DNA of 62,529 nt from Sedimenticola hydrogenitrophicus (GCF_025175675.1 NZ_JANIOA010000027.1:1-62529), one strand, 5' to 3'; counted from the stretch's first letter, positions 26,048 to 35,122 are shown. Numbers and translations: made by a program. Notes: generated by a model from the letters alone, not told the origin.

Positions 26048-26129
26048 CCGCGTTGCGCTTCAACTCAGTCGCGTGTGAGCGGATTGAGCTGCCGGCGCAG
26101 TCCAGGACAACCGGAAGACCAGGTTTATA

Positions 26130-26306
26130 GTGGTTCGGGTGGAATCCACAGACGACTTCTGGAGTTTTCTCGACCGTATACCGCTCCTGTTACAGCAGTA
26201 CAGCACCCGCTCCTATGTGTTGCTGCTGTTGCCCGGTCTGGCGGGCGTGATCTTGCTGGCATGGCACTACCGACAGACTCCTAGGGTCAGGGTCTCTCGA
26301 CACTGA
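26130..26306 (+). CDS. Possible small single-span membrane protein (58 aa) or gene fragment
   Basis: A GTG-started frame on the plus strand encodes 58 aa: a hydrophilic start (ESTDDFWSFLDRIPLLL), a convincing membrane helix (YVLLLLPGLAGVILLAWHY) and a short basic tail. No clear ribosome site is seen. It lies just outside repeat copy A and could be the 3' remnant of a gene displaced when the TIR segment arrived. The family is not recognised. Confidence 0.35.
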   Translation: MVRVESTDDFWSFLDRIPLLLQQYSTRSYVLLLLPGLAGVILLAWHYRQTPRVRVSRH

Positions 26307-26503
26307 TGTTCGCTGCTGGCGGCATAAGGTAGGGCGTCGGCTGCTCTATCGGCCGGGTCGGGGATAAATTGGCGGTGGTGTGCAGGTGTTTCTCGATGTC
26401 GAGGAGTGAAGGGCACGGTATTGAGGGGTGGTGGCAAAACGCGTGGCCATTCGTCACCTGTGAATCGAGCGTTGGCCAGCGTGCAAAAGAGCGTTTATCT
26501 TTC

Positions 26504-27034
26504 CTATTCCCGAATCTGCAGCAGCCCGAACTCCCGGGTTGCCGGTTCGATATCGCTACGCTCGCCCAGCCCACAGGGCGGCCGATTGTCCGTCGGCGGC
26601 GCGCTGATCAGGTTCAGATCCACCGCCTGCGGCTGCCCGACAATGCCCTCATCGGTGATATTCATCTTGTGGATCACCCCGTTCCACAGACGGGCACCGA
26701 ATTCTTTGGGCGACTTGTGCAGGAACAGGAAGGCGTGCTCCAGCCAGCTCAGGTCATTCGCCGTCACGCTGGCCGGATTGGAATACGGATAGCGCACATG
26801 GCAGAACACCTCTTGCTGCCCGGTCAGGCACTTGAACTCCTTCATGGACAGGAAATAATCCTGGAACACCTTGTGGTCGGGTTTGAACTCAAAGCCCACA
26901 CGATCGCCCTTCAGTGTAAACACGACTTCGCCCAGCATCACTGCCGAACCGTCTTTACGCGCCAGTTCGATCGGGTGTGTGCCGTTCAGCTCCCAGGCAA
27001 ACACGGGCATCGCCAGCACAGCTGACAACATCAT
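26504..27034 (-). CDS. Secreted unknown protein, partner of the TIR gene (176 aa)
   Basis: I start at the double ATG 27034/27031 behind a GAGGT ribosome site. This gives a clean signal peptide (MMLSAVLAMPVFA). A longer upstream frame overlaps the TIR gene and looks spurious. The mature protein contains ELARKDGSAVMLGEVVFTL, a Cys pair in EFKCLTGQQEVFCHVRYPY (a possible disulfide), and SWLEHAFLFLHKSPKEFGAR. The family is not recognised. It follows the TIR gene by about 100 bp on the same strand, inside the segment flanked by direct repeats. Since the TIR protein has a predicted periplasmic domain, the two could meet in the periplasm. Confidence 0.65.
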   Translation of the reverse strand: MMLSAVLAMPVFAWELNGTHPIELARKDGSAVMLGEVVFTLKGDRVGFEFKPDHKVFQDYFLSMKEFKCLTGQQEVFCHVRYPYSNPASVTANDLSWLEHAFLFLHKSPKEFGARLWNGVIHKMNITDEGIVGQPQAVDLNLISAPPTDNRPPCGLGERSDIEPATREFGLLQIRE

Positions 27035-27137
27035 CGCCGCGACCTCAAACCCACTCACTTGATCGACATCACACCTGTCTCCTGTCTGTGGCCGTCCAGC
27101 CGGCCTGCGCAAGATCGCGGGCGGTTGAACACAGGCC

Positions 27138-28043
27138 TCATGGCACCACCGGCGTGACGGTGAACTCCATTGGCGACGCCGGCGTGAATCCGCCATGGAT
27201 GGCGTAGTCGACGCGCCATTGCCGGGGAGCGGATCGCACCATGCGATAGCGATGAATCAACTGCCGACGCTCCTCGCCCATCACGCTTTCGGTCCGGGTC
27301 TCGAAGCTGAGCACGCCATCCGCCCAGGTTGCCTTATCAATCGCCAAGCCATGCCCAAGAAAGCTGGCCCGGCCGACGATGGAATTGCCCTGGCGCTCGA
27401 AACTAAAGTGCTCTTGATGGGTCGGCCCCCAATCGTAATGCACCTTTCCCTGCCACTGGCCTGACGGAAAGTCATCCCCCTGCATGAACCACCAGACGGT
27501 CACCGCCAGGGCAGTGAGGAGCGCGCCTGCCAGGGAAAAAAACACACGCCGTCGCATCCTCGCTTCGCCGCCAACAGCGGCGGCCGGCGGCACCCAGCGT
27601 TCGAGCGTGTCGATCAGCCGAGCCACATCGTCTCGCCAGCCTACGTCGGAGAGGCGCACCGCCTGGCGCTGGGCGAGCGCATGCAGCACATCGGGGAGCT
27701 GCTCGACCGTGGGCATGGGAGTCTCGTCGATCAGGACCGGCACCACCGGTTTGCCGCTGGCAAGCGCCTGGGCCACCTCGTTGCGCACGAAGTCATCCTC
27801 CCGATCCAGGCGTCGAACGCCGTCGCGCTCGGTATTGAGCCAGTGTGGTCCTATGAGCGCGAGCATGACCGCTGCGGCATCGATCCGTTGGGACAGCGCC
27901 TGGGGAAACGGCAGTCCAGGTGTCAAATCCTCCACGTCACGAAACACCTGGTCGGCGCCGAAATGCGCTTCGAGCGCCTCTTCAAGGCGCCCGGCATGCC
28001 CCGACGAGCCCTCGCGACGATACGAAATGAATATCTGGCCCAT
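27138..28043 (-). CDS. TIR-domain membrane protein with extracytoplasmic C-terminal domain
   Basis: The 301-aa protein begins directly with a TIR domain (residues ~1-150). Box 1 is IFISYRREGSSGHAGRLEE, VFRDVEDLTPG follows, then VMLALIGPHWL and DFVRNEVAQAL, with Glu89 at the likely NADase position. A Pro-rich linker precedes one transmembrane helix (about 165-187, FFSLAGALLTALAVTVWW). A beta-rich domain of ~110 residues then lies outside the membrane (GQWQGKVHYDW, SIVGRASFLGHG). Bacterial TIR domains often cleave NAD+ or make signalling nucleotides. The topology suggests sensing outside and acting inside. The ribosome site is GAGG just before ATG 28043. The gene lies 7 bp after a truncated copy of the haem peroxidase start, so copy B of the promoter repeat probably drives it. 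Confidence 0.85.
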   Translation of the reverse strand: MGQIFISYRREGSSGHAGRLEEALEAHFGADQVFRDVEDLTPGLPFPQALSQRIDAAAVMLALIGPHWLNTERDGVRRLDREDDFVRNEVAQALASGKPVVPVLIDETPMPTVEQLPDVLHALAQRQAVRLSDVGWRDDVARLIDTLERWVPPAAAVGGEARMRRRVFFSLAGALLTALAVTVWWFMQGDDFPSGQWQGKVHYDWGPTHQEHFSFERQGNSIVGRASFLGHGLAIDKATWADGVLSFETRTESVMGEERRQLIHRYRMVRSAPRQWRVDYAIHGGFTPASPMEFTVTPVVP

Positions 28044-28050
28044 GCCTCAC

Positions 28051-28155
28051 TTAGAAGAACGAAGCGAGTGCTGCCAGTGGTGGCGCCGGGTGTGAACGAA
28101 TAGAACCTATACCGGTCACGGCAATTGTTTTTCTGTACAACTGACACTTCTTCAT
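28051..28155 (-). pseudogene. Truncated N-terminus of the haem peroxidase gene in repeat copy B
   Basis: ATG 28155, with the same ribosome site as the intact gene at 25915, opens a 34-codon frame. Its first 15 codons match the start of the haem peroxidase (MKKCQLYRKTIAVTG; the intact gene has Met for Val at position 13). It then diverges into unrelated sequence and stops at TAA 28051-28053. The TIR gene starts 7 bp later. It is either a junction scar or a leader peptide coupled to TIR translation. Confidence 0.75.
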
Positions 28156-28287
28156 GAGTCCCCCTAGGTTCCTTTAGGGATGGATACGATCCTGGTGCAG
28201 ACTGGACCGGAGTCCACGGTGTCAATAATCAAGGAAGTGACTAACATCATAGTATATCGTCACCAATATCATAGATCGGATGAATTG
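28111..28287. repeat. 177-bp direct repeat, copy B (upstream of the TIR module)
   Basis: 173 of 177 positions match copy A at 25871-26047. The mismatches are at 28119, 28173, 28234 and 28245. The one at 28245 alters one of the two AATATCATAG boxes. Orientation is the same as copy A, so the same promoter points into the TIR gene. The low divergence suggests recent duplication or ongoing gene conversion. Confidence 0.95.
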
Positions 28288-28494
28288 GCACGGCGCTCAA
28301 TAGCGGATTGGTTAATGGGCGGGGAGCGGTCTCCCCGGGGTCAGGCGACCGAAATATTTGGGGGCATGGAGTTGGCGTGTTGCGGTGCGCAGCATCAGTC
28401 CGGCTCTCGCGCTCTGCAGTGCCGTTGTCGAATACCACCCGTCACCGGGCGAATGGTGCGAGAGCGTATCGGCCACTACTTCAACCCGCTTCCC

Positions 28495-31400
28495 TCAGCG
28501 CTCCACATCGTAGATCAGGTCCATGCTCTGGCTGCTGCCGGATTGCACCTCCAGGCGCAATCGCTCGCTCAGACGATAGCGCGTGACCAGGGCACCGCGG
28601 TTGTCGAACAGACCGACCGCGTAGCTGACATAGAGATCGGGTGAGAGGTATTTGCCCAGCAGCAGGGAGGTATCCTCCAGGGTCTCGCCTTCCTCGAAGC
28701 GGACCTCGTCCACCCCCAGTCCGCCGGCCAGCCGGTTGAGAATTTCCTGGCTCTTCTCCAGGCCCTTGGCGGCCGCGGCCTGGCGCAGCATGGCGGCGCT
28801 CCCCGGCCCCTCCTCGGCCAGGCCGCGGCCGGTGATCAGGTAGGCCAGGGCCTCCTCCTCCGGCAGGCTCGGGTCGCTGGAGACCTGTACCCGGGGGTCA
28901 CGCAGATTGCCGCTGAGGTTGAGTACGGCCGTCACCGAGCGGTCGTGCGAAAGTCGGGTAGCCCGGATATCCAGGCTTGGATTCTGCGGCGGTCCGTTGA
29001 ACAGCAGGCGACCCTGCTGGATGGTCAGGTCCTGGCCATAGGCGCGGTAGCGCCCCTCCTGCAGCGACAACTCACCGCGTGCCAGGGTCCGGTCTTCCCG
29101 GCTGTTCAGGGCGACCGCCCCCTCCAGCCGGGTCTTGAGACCGAAGCCGCTGAAACGGACCTGGTCACCGAGCTGGATGAACAAACGCGTCTCGATGGCC
29201 AGGGGGGGCGTGCTCTGTTCGGTTCCGGTTTGTCCGACGATGACCTCGTCCTCACTCACTTCCACGGCGCTTTCGGGCAGCTCCCGCAGCTGGATATCGG
29301 CCTTGGGGATTTTCAGGTTGCCCTCGACCTGGAGCCGGCGGTTGCGCAGGCCGATCTCCAGTTTGGGGGAGGCGTAGGCCACCGCCTCCGGCAGTCGCAC
29401 AACCTGGATCTCCTCGCCCTGCAGTTTGAGGCTAAGCGGCCAGCCCTGGGCGGCATCGAGTAGCAGGTCTCCCTGCAGCCTGAGGGTGCCGCCTCCGGAG
29501 ACCAGCTGACCCTCCAGCACCAGTCGTTCGTTGCCGCGGTTGCGGGCGGTCAGTTGCACCCCTTCCAGCATCAGGCCAAGCTGCGGTAGATTGGCGGCCC
29601 CCTCATCGAGGGTCGCCAGGGCTTCAATCCGCGGTTGGCCAAGGTCGCCGTCGAGGCTGGCCTCCGCCACCAGCCGGCCCCGGAGGTCACGCAGGCCCGG
29701 CAGCAACAATCCCAGGGGTTGCAGATCGGGCAGTTCGGCCTTGAGGTTTCCGGATACGGCGAGGGGTTTCCCCGCGTTGAAGGGGGCGGTGCGGGCATCG
29801 GCGGCGATCCGTCCGTCACCGGCTTTTATTTCCAAGGAGGCGCGGTTTCCCTCCGGGGTCATGCGCAGGGTCAAGAGCCCGTCCCGCAGGGCCAGCTGCA
29901 ACGGCTGATCCTCTGCCGCCTCCATCCGCAGGTTCCCCTGGGGCAGCGCCAGTCGCGCCTCGCCCGTGAGGGCGGGGAAGGTGCCCGCCAGGTGCAGTTC
30001 CCCGTCGAGGCTGCCGTTGACCGCCACCTCTGCCGGCAGCCAGTGCAGCAGGCGGTTCAGCGGGATGGCCGTGAGGTTGCCATCGACCCGGCTGCTCTTC
30101 GGAGTCCAGGCGCCGCTGGTACACAGGCGTGCCTGCTCCTGGGTCAGGCAGGTCTGCTCCAGATTGAATCGGTCGCTGCCGGCCAGCAGGGCCGAGCGGC
30201 CGGTCGTGGACCAGCGTCCGAACTGTGCCTGGTCTATGGCAAGCCGTTCCAGGTGGCCGCGCCAGAGCGGGGCGTTCCAGCCACCCTGCAGCGCGGTGTC
30301 GAGCCGGAGGTCGCTGGCCTCCAGGCTCAGCCGGACCTGGTGGGCTTCAGGGGTCCCGGTGAGGCTGAGTGACAGCCGGCGGCCCTGCCATTCGCCACTC
30401 TGCAGACCGGTCGCTGTCAGCTGGCCCTCGGCCCGACCCTGCAGCCAGGTCAGGTCCGCCTCCAGCCGGCCGATCCGCTGCTCCGCATAACTCAGGCCGG
30501 TGGCCCGGAGCCGGGTGCTGAATTCCGGCTGGTCCCGCGTGCCACCCAGCCGCCCGTCGGCCGTGATCGCCCCCTGCAGCGCCGGCCAGAAGGCCGCCAG
30601 CTTCGGCGCCTGCAGGTCATAGCGCAGATCCAGCCGTTCGCCCAGACGACCCTGCAGCTTGAGCCCGTTGGGTCCGCTCTGCAGATCCAGCGCCTGCAGT
30701 TCGAGGCCGTTGTGGTCGTAGCGCCCGCGCCCGCTGGCCGTCACCGGCTGCTGTTGCAGGGTGCCGTCCAACCGCCGCAGTTCGGTGCTCAGCCAGAGCC
30801 CCTGATCCGAGATGCCGCCCTGCAGCGTGGCCTGCAGGGCCAGTTTGCCGGGCCACTCCGGCCACTGGCGCGCCGGGTTCAGGGAGTCGCCGCTGATCGC
30901 CAGGTTCCAGTCGATGGCCGGGGCCCAAGTCACCTGGCCCTGGCTGCGCAGGGTACCGTCCAGCAGTTCGGCCTCGAGGGTCATGTCGGAGAGGCCGCCG
31001 GCGCTCAGCTGGCCCTGCAGTCGTGCCTGAATGTCCGGCGCCCCGCCCTGCGGGAAATGCAGGTCGGCCTGGCTCTCCAGGTGCGGATTCGTGACCGGGC
31101 CGCTGAGCCGGAAGCTGCCGTTCGGGCTCTCATTGAAGGCTTCGCTCAACAGGGGCCAGCGGACCTGCATCCATTCACCACGCAGATCCAGTTGCGGTTC
31201 CTCGCCCGCCAGCCGGACCGCGCCGGTGACCCGCAGCTGTAGCGGCGACAGTCCCGCCGCGCGGATCTCCCGCACCTCCAGGTCCAGATCGGTCAGGCCG
31301 TCGGGGGAGAGCCGGGTCTCCAGCCGCGCCTTGAACGGCGGGGTATCGGTACCGGGAAACAACAGCTCGGCCTCGCTGCTCAGCCGCGGGGACTCCAGCG

Positions 31401-32220
31401 GGCCGCTCAGTCGATACTGGCCACCGGCGCTCTCCACCACGGCATCCTGCGGCGGCCAGGCCAGTGGCCGCCAGTCGCCTTCGAGCGTCAGCTCGGGGCT
31501 CTCGCCGGACAGGTCGACCTGACCCTGGGTGCGGATCCCGAACGGCCTTTCCAGGGTGTGTTGGAGGGTCAGTCGTTGCAGGTTGCCGTTGATCTCTCCG
31601 CTACCGCGCGCCGGCCCGAACTCAGGCCCAAGCTCCGACAAGTCCCCCTGCCAGCGGATCTTTAACTGCAGCGGGTAGTCCTCGGCCAGCTCGATTTGCC
31701 CCTCCACCTCGGCCCGGTAAGCGGCGTAGTCGACCTGGAGGTTGAGGATCTCCAGCGTGTCTTCCCGGGTGCGGGCGTTGAGGGCGAGGCGGCCGATCGA
31801 CTGCGCCTCGTCGCCGTCCCCTATGCGGATATCATCCAGCTCGACCTGGTCCAGGCGCAGCGTCAGCGGCAGCTGTGGCGGGGCGGGGCTCGCCGCCGTT
31901 TCGGCCGGGGCTAGGGAGACGTAGTGAATGCCGCTCGCCTGCAGCTGCCGGATATGCAGCAGGCCGCCGAACAGGGCGGTTGGCTCCCAGCGCAGGTGCA
32001 GGTTCTCGATGGTCAGCCGCAGTTCACCGTCACGATACGCCACCCCCTGCAGGTCCAGTCCCTGGAGCAGGGTGCCGGCATAACGTTCGATGCGCAGGTT
32101 GTCACCCAGGGTCCACTCTAGCAGACGCCGGTTGCCCTGCTCGCTCCCCAGCAGCCAGGCAGCGCCACCTACTATGCCGAGCAGCGTCAGCAACAACACC
32201 AGGAGCAGCGGCCGCCTCAC
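28495..32220 (-). CDS. tamB: Translocation and assembly module inner-membrane protein TamB
   Basis: The 1241-aa protein has an N-terminal anchor (LLLVLLLTLLGIVGGAAWLL, about 5-24). A very long repetitive beta-rich region follows, as in AsmA/TamB-like bridge proteins that span the periplasm. The C-terminal DUF490 domain contains LSGNLRDPRVQVSSDPSL and EEEALAYLITGRGL. It works with TamA in outer-membrane protein assembly and in phospholipid transport to the outer membrane. Its ATG overlaps tamA's stop by 4 bp. The length is close to the E. coli protein (1259 aa). Confidence 0.95.
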   Translation of the reverse strand: MRRPLLLVLLLTLLGIVGGAAWLLGSEQGNRRLLEWTLGDNLRIERYAGTLLQGLDLQGVAYRDGELRLTIENLHLRWEPTALFGGLLHIRQLQASGIHYVSLAPAETAASPAPPQLPLTLRLDQVELDDIRIGDGDEAQSIGRLALNARTREDTLEILNLQVDYAAYRAEVEGQIELAEDYPLQLKIRWQGDLSELGPEFGPARGSGEINGNLQRLTLQHTLERPFGIRTQGQVDLSGESPELTLEGDWRPLAWPPQDAVVESAGGQYRLSGPLESPRLSSEAELLFPGTDTPPFKARLETRLSPDGLTDLDLEVREIRAAGLSPLQLRVTGAVRLAGEEPQLDLRGEWMQVRWPLLSEAFNESPNGSFRLSGPVTNPHLESQADLHFPQGGAPDIQARLQGQLSAGGLSDMTLEAELLDGTLRSQGQVTWAPAIDWNLAISGDSLNPARQWPEWPGKLALQATLQGGISDQGLWLSTELRRLDGTLQQQPVTASGRGRYDHNGLELQALDLQSGPNGLKLQGRLGERLDLRYDLQAPKLAAFWPALQGAITADGRLGGTRDQPEFSTRLRATGLSYAEQRIGRLEADLTWLQGRAEGQLTATGLQSGEWQGRRLSLSLTGTPEAHQVRLSLEASDLRLDTALQGGWNAPLWRGHLERLAIDQAQFGRWSTTGRSALLAGSDRFNLEQTCLTQEQARLCTSGAWTPKSSRVDGNLTAIPLNRLLHWLPAEVAVNGSLDGELHLAGTFPALTGEARLALPQGNLRMEAAEDQPLQLALRDGLLTLRMTPEGNRASLEIKAGDGRIAADARTAPFNAGKPLAVSGNLKAELPDLQPLGLLLPGLRDLRGRLVAEASLDGDLGQPRIEALATLDEGAANLPQLGLMLEGVQLTARNRGNERLVLEGQLVSGGGTLRLQGDLLLDAAQGWPLSLKLQGEEIQVVRLPEAVAYASPKLEIGLRNRRLQVEGNLKIPKADIQLRELPESAVEVSEDEVIVGQTGTEQSTPPLAIETRLFIQLGDQVRFSGFGLKTRLEGAVALNSREDRTLARGELSLQEGRYRAYGQDLTIQQGRLLFNGPPQNPSLDIRATRLSHDRSVTAVLNLSGNLRDPRVQVSSDPSLPEEEALAYLITGRGLAEEGPGSAAMLRQAAAAKGLEKSQEILNRLAGGLGVDEVRFEEGETLEDTSLLLGKYLSPDLYVSYAVGLFDNRGALVTRYRLSERLRLEVQSGSSQSMDLIYDVER

Positions 32221-33950
32221 AGATCCGGCCCCATGGAGAAATGGATACGGAAGTTGTCCCGGCGCTGGTCGTCGGGGATAGCCAGGTCCAGCCGGATGGG
32301 GCCGACCGGAGAGCGCCAGCGCAGGCCGATACCGGCGGAGTGCTTGATTCCGTCACTCCAGGCGTCGAAGGCATTGCCGGCATCCACGAACAGGGCTGCC
32401 GACCAGGCACCCTGGATCGGATATTCGTATTCGACGCTGCCGGTGACCAGGTAACGGCCGCCCACCACGTCGCCACTGGCATTCTCCGGCCCCAGGGACT
32501 GGTATTCGTAGCCGCGCACGCTCTGATCACCGCCGGCGAAGAAGCGGTAGGAGGCCGGCAGATCGGTGAAGTCAGGGGTGAGGCTCATGCCGGTGTCGGT
32601 GCGCAGCAGCAGGCGCCCCTTGCCCAGCGGCAGCACCCATTTGCCGGCGGCCAGAATCTGCACGAAGCTGGCGTCCGAGAGCAGGCTCTCATGGGCGCCG
32701 CGCAGTTCGAGGTTGAGCCGCGATCCCCGGTTTGGCCGCATGCGATGGTCGGCCTGGGTGCGGGTCCAGTTGATGCCGGGTACCAGCAGCGTGGCCGAGG
32801 TGATTTCGTCGCCGATCAGGGACTCTTCCGATATCCAGTCCAGGTAGCGGGTCTCGTTCCAGCCGTTGCGTTTGCCCAGGGTGCGCAGACCCAGGGTGGC
32901 GGTGTCGCTAGTGGTGGTATCGGTGTCCTGTTCGCGGTAACCGGCACGGATGCTGAGCTGGTCGATATGCGGGCGCTGCATCGGGATCAGGTACTCCAGA
33001 CCCAGGGAGCTGTCCACACCGGAGAGGGTAAGCTTGGACTGCAGGCGGTGGCCGAGGCGGTTGATGCGGCGCCGGTCGTAGGCTAGGCTGAGGCGCGGTC
33101 CGGTGTCCGTGGCGGCGCCGATGCCCACCCGGTAGGCGGTGCGCTTGATCGGCTCCAGCTGTACCCGGACATTGATCCGGCCGTCCGCGGCCCCCTCGTA
33201 GTCGGGCTTCACGGAGACCAGTTCAAAATAGCCGCTGTCGGCCAGTCCCCGGTGCAGCGCCGCCAGTTCCCCGGCGTCGTAGGGATCACCGGAATGGATG
33301 TTCTGGTAGCGCTCCAGCAACCGGGGCTCATAGGTGTGCTGATCCAGCTCCAGGGTGCCGATGTGGTAGCGCCGGCCGGATCGGTAGTGCAGCGTGACGT
33401 CTGCCTGGCCGGCCGCCGGGTCGACCTGCAACGCCCGGCGGCTGAAAAGGCCGTCGAAATAGCCCCGTTCCGCCGCCAGGGTTTCGATCTGCGTCTTCAG
33501 CCTCTCGTAGCGACCGTGGTGCAGCTGGCCGCCGGGGCGCACCCGGGTCTCCTGCAACAGCTTGTTGAAGGCGGGATCGTCCCGCGCCTCGCCCTCGATG
33601 CGGATGTCGACCCGATCCAGGAGGATCGGCCGGCCCGGGTCGATGGTAAAGCGGGCTTGCCAGCACTCCTCCTTGAATTGCAGCTCCTTTTCCACCTTTA
33701 TCTGGTAGTACCCCAGAGCCCTGGCCGCCTGGTCCAGCTCTTGGTCGGCGCGGCGAAACAGCCGATTGACCCGCCACTTCGGGGCATCGCAGGACTCGGT
33801 GGTGAGGGAGAGCCCGCTACGCAGATTCAGTTGCAGCTCGCCACTGACACCGGTGAATTCGATCTCGGGTGTCGCCGCCCCCGCCGTGCCGATGCAGAGT
33901 GTGCCCCAAAGCGCATACCAGGGTGAATGATGCCGCCTTTTGGTCTGCAT
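32217..33950 (-). CDS. tamA: Translocation and assembly module outer-membrane protein TamA
   Basis: From ATG 33950 the product has a clean signal peptide (basic TKRRHH, then ALWGTLCIGTAGA). An upstream ATG at 33974 would add 8 residues. POTRA domains follow (about 30-260), with a 16-stranded Omp85-type barrel at the C-terminus. GRYLVTGSVEYEYPIQG and RWRSPVGPIRLDLAIP are barrel signatures, and FFAGGDQSVRGYEYQSLGP is the loop-6 region with the VRGY motif. It acts in the outer membrane with TamB, encoded immediately downstream with a 4-bp overlap. The length (577 aa) is typical. Confidence 0.94.
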   Translation of the reverse strand: MQTKRRHHSPWYALWGTLCIGTAGAATPEIEFTGVSGELQLNLRSGLSLTTESCDAPKWRVNRLFRRADQELDQAARALGYYQIKVEKELQFKEECWQARFTIDPGRPILLDRVDIRIEGEARDDPAFNKLLQETRVRPGGQLHHGRYERLKTQIETLAAERGYFDGLFSRRALQVDPAAGQADVTLHYRSGRRYHIGTLELDQHTYEPRLLERYQNIHSGDPYDAGELAALHRGLADSGYFELVSVKPDYEGAADGRINVRVQLEPIKRTAYRVGIGAATDTGPRLSLAYDRRRINRLGHRLQSKLTLSGVDSSLGLEYLIPMQRPHIDQLSIRAGYREQDTDTTTSDTATLGLRTLGKRNGWNETRYLDWISEESLIGDEITSATLLVPGINWTRTQADHRMRPNRGSRLNLELRGAHESLLSDASFVQILAAGKWVLPLGKGRLLLRTDTGMSLTPDFTDLPASYRFFAGGDQSVRGYEYQSLGPENASGDVVGGRYLVTGSVEYEYPIQGAWSAALFVDAGNAFDAWSDGIKHSAGIGLRWRSPVGPIRLDLAIPDDQRRDNFRIHFSMGPDL

Positions 33951-34091
33951 AAGCCGGGTTCGAAAACATCTCATTTGGGCAAGTATACGTCACGAGGTCA
34001 GCCGCAGGGCGTACCCGGGTGTTCGCGTCGTGGGTTCAGTGGCGATGAGTCAGCGTAGCGGGATGCACTCGCCGGGCACCGGTTGGGTCGG

Positions 34092-34421
34092 CTACTGGTC
34101 GACCCCGACGCATTGGTAGACGGTGAAGCGTTGCTGGCCGTCACTGATGTCAGAGGCCGGTACCACCGTGTCGCCCCCCATGCGGGCGGCACTGTTGCGG
34201 GCCAGCAGTTCCAGCTCCTTCCGCACTTTCTGCGGATCCCGTTCGATACCGGCGACCTTGTCCACAAGGGAGACCGTGGCGGCGCCAAGTTCCTTGCAGG
34301 TGGCGACCTCGGTCGCATCCAGAACCCGGACCTTTTCACCCTCGGGAGTGGTCTTCACCCAGGTGCATCCGCTTAACATCAGGATGCTCGCAATGGCACA
34401 GAGTGAGAATTTCTTATTCAT
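34092..34421 (-). CDS. DUF4156 lipoprotein
   Basis: The 109-aa protein carries a lipobox (ILMLSGC, Cys19). The mature part begins TWVKTTPEGEKVRVLD, followed by EVATCKELGAATVSLVDK and ARNSAARMGGDTVVP, the pattern of DUF4156 lipoproteins. Function is unknown; members are small outer-membrane or periplasmic lipoproteins. It is upstream of tamA but separated by about 140 bp, and is probably transcribed on its own. Confidence 0.85.
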   Translation of the reverse strand: MNKKFSLCAIASILMLSGCTWVKTTPEGEKVRVLDATEVATCKELGAATVSLVDKVAGIERDPQKVRKELELLARNSAARMGGDTVVPASDISDGQQRFTVYQCVGVDQ

Positions 34422-34657
34422 TAGAATTACCTCAATTAAGGCGTGGCCCGGCTATATGATTGATTGTATACCAGATCAGGGGACCTCTGTTCCACGTGGA
34501 GGTTGCGGCGGCACCAAGATCGGCCAACAAGGCAGGCCAATCACTTGCAGACCGGGTAAGGCGCGTAGGGCTGATACGAAGCTGGGCGGTTCTTCGCGTG
34601 CTTTGCGTCCTTCGCGGTTACCTGTACCACGCCTCACCCTGGAAATTCAGCGTCTTC

Positions 34658-35122
34658 CTAGTAGGCGACCCGGGTTACCCCGCCCTGTTTCAGCAGCCGG
34701 ATCCTGTCACCGGGGCGGAAATACTGGTCATTCTCCACTTCCTGGATAACCGAGAGGATCTCACCCGATTCCATGCGCAGGGTAATCTCCTGGCCCTGAC
34801 TGGTGGTCAGGCTCTTCTCCGCCGCTTGGCCGGCCAGACCGCCGGCCACGGCCCCGATTACGGTGGCGATGCTGCGCCCCTTGCCGCCGCCCACCGTGCT
34901 GCCGGCGAGACCGCCGACGATAGCGCCGGAACCGGTACCGACAATACCCTCGTTTCTGCCCTCGATCACCACCGGGGTGACGGACTCAACCGTGCCGTAC
35001 TGCACTGTTTGTACCCGGCGGGCTTCGTCACGGGTATAGGTGGTGCCGGTCAGGCCGCGGGTACAGCCGACCAGCGTCACGGATACCAACAGCGCGATGA
35101 ACAGATAGCCTGGTTTTTTCAT
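34658..35122 (-). CDS. Glycine-zipper (SlyB/Pcp-like) outer-membrane lipoprotein
   Basis: The 154-aa precursor has a lipobox (VTLVGC, Cys20). A double glycine-zipper segment follows (GIVGTGSGAIVGGLAGSTVG and IGAVAGGLAGQAAEK, about 64-105), which can insert into membrane. The C-terminal domain is soluble (GQEITLRMESGEILSVIQ, then FRPGDRIRLL). This is the layout of SlyB/Pcp lipoproteins, which stabilise the outer membrane. It is an independent gene on the minus strand. Confidence 0.85.
   Translation of the reverse strand: MKKPGYLFIALLVSVTLVGCTRGLTGTTYTRDEARRVQTVQYGTVESVTPVVIEGRNEGIVGTGSGAIVGGLAGSTVGGGKGRSIATVIGAVAGGLAGQAAEKSLTTSQGQEITLRMESGEILSVIQEVENDQYFRPGDRIRLLKQGGVTRVAY

Noticed and set aside
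26504-27196. Longer form of the TIR partner starting at 27196
   Set aside because: The extra 54 residues overlap the TIR gene and hide the signal peptide; the double ATG at 27034/27031 has its own ribosome site.
27138-28043. Classical Thoeris defence system
   Set aside because: The TIR protein is membrane-spanning and no ThsA (SIR2/SLOG) gene is nearby.
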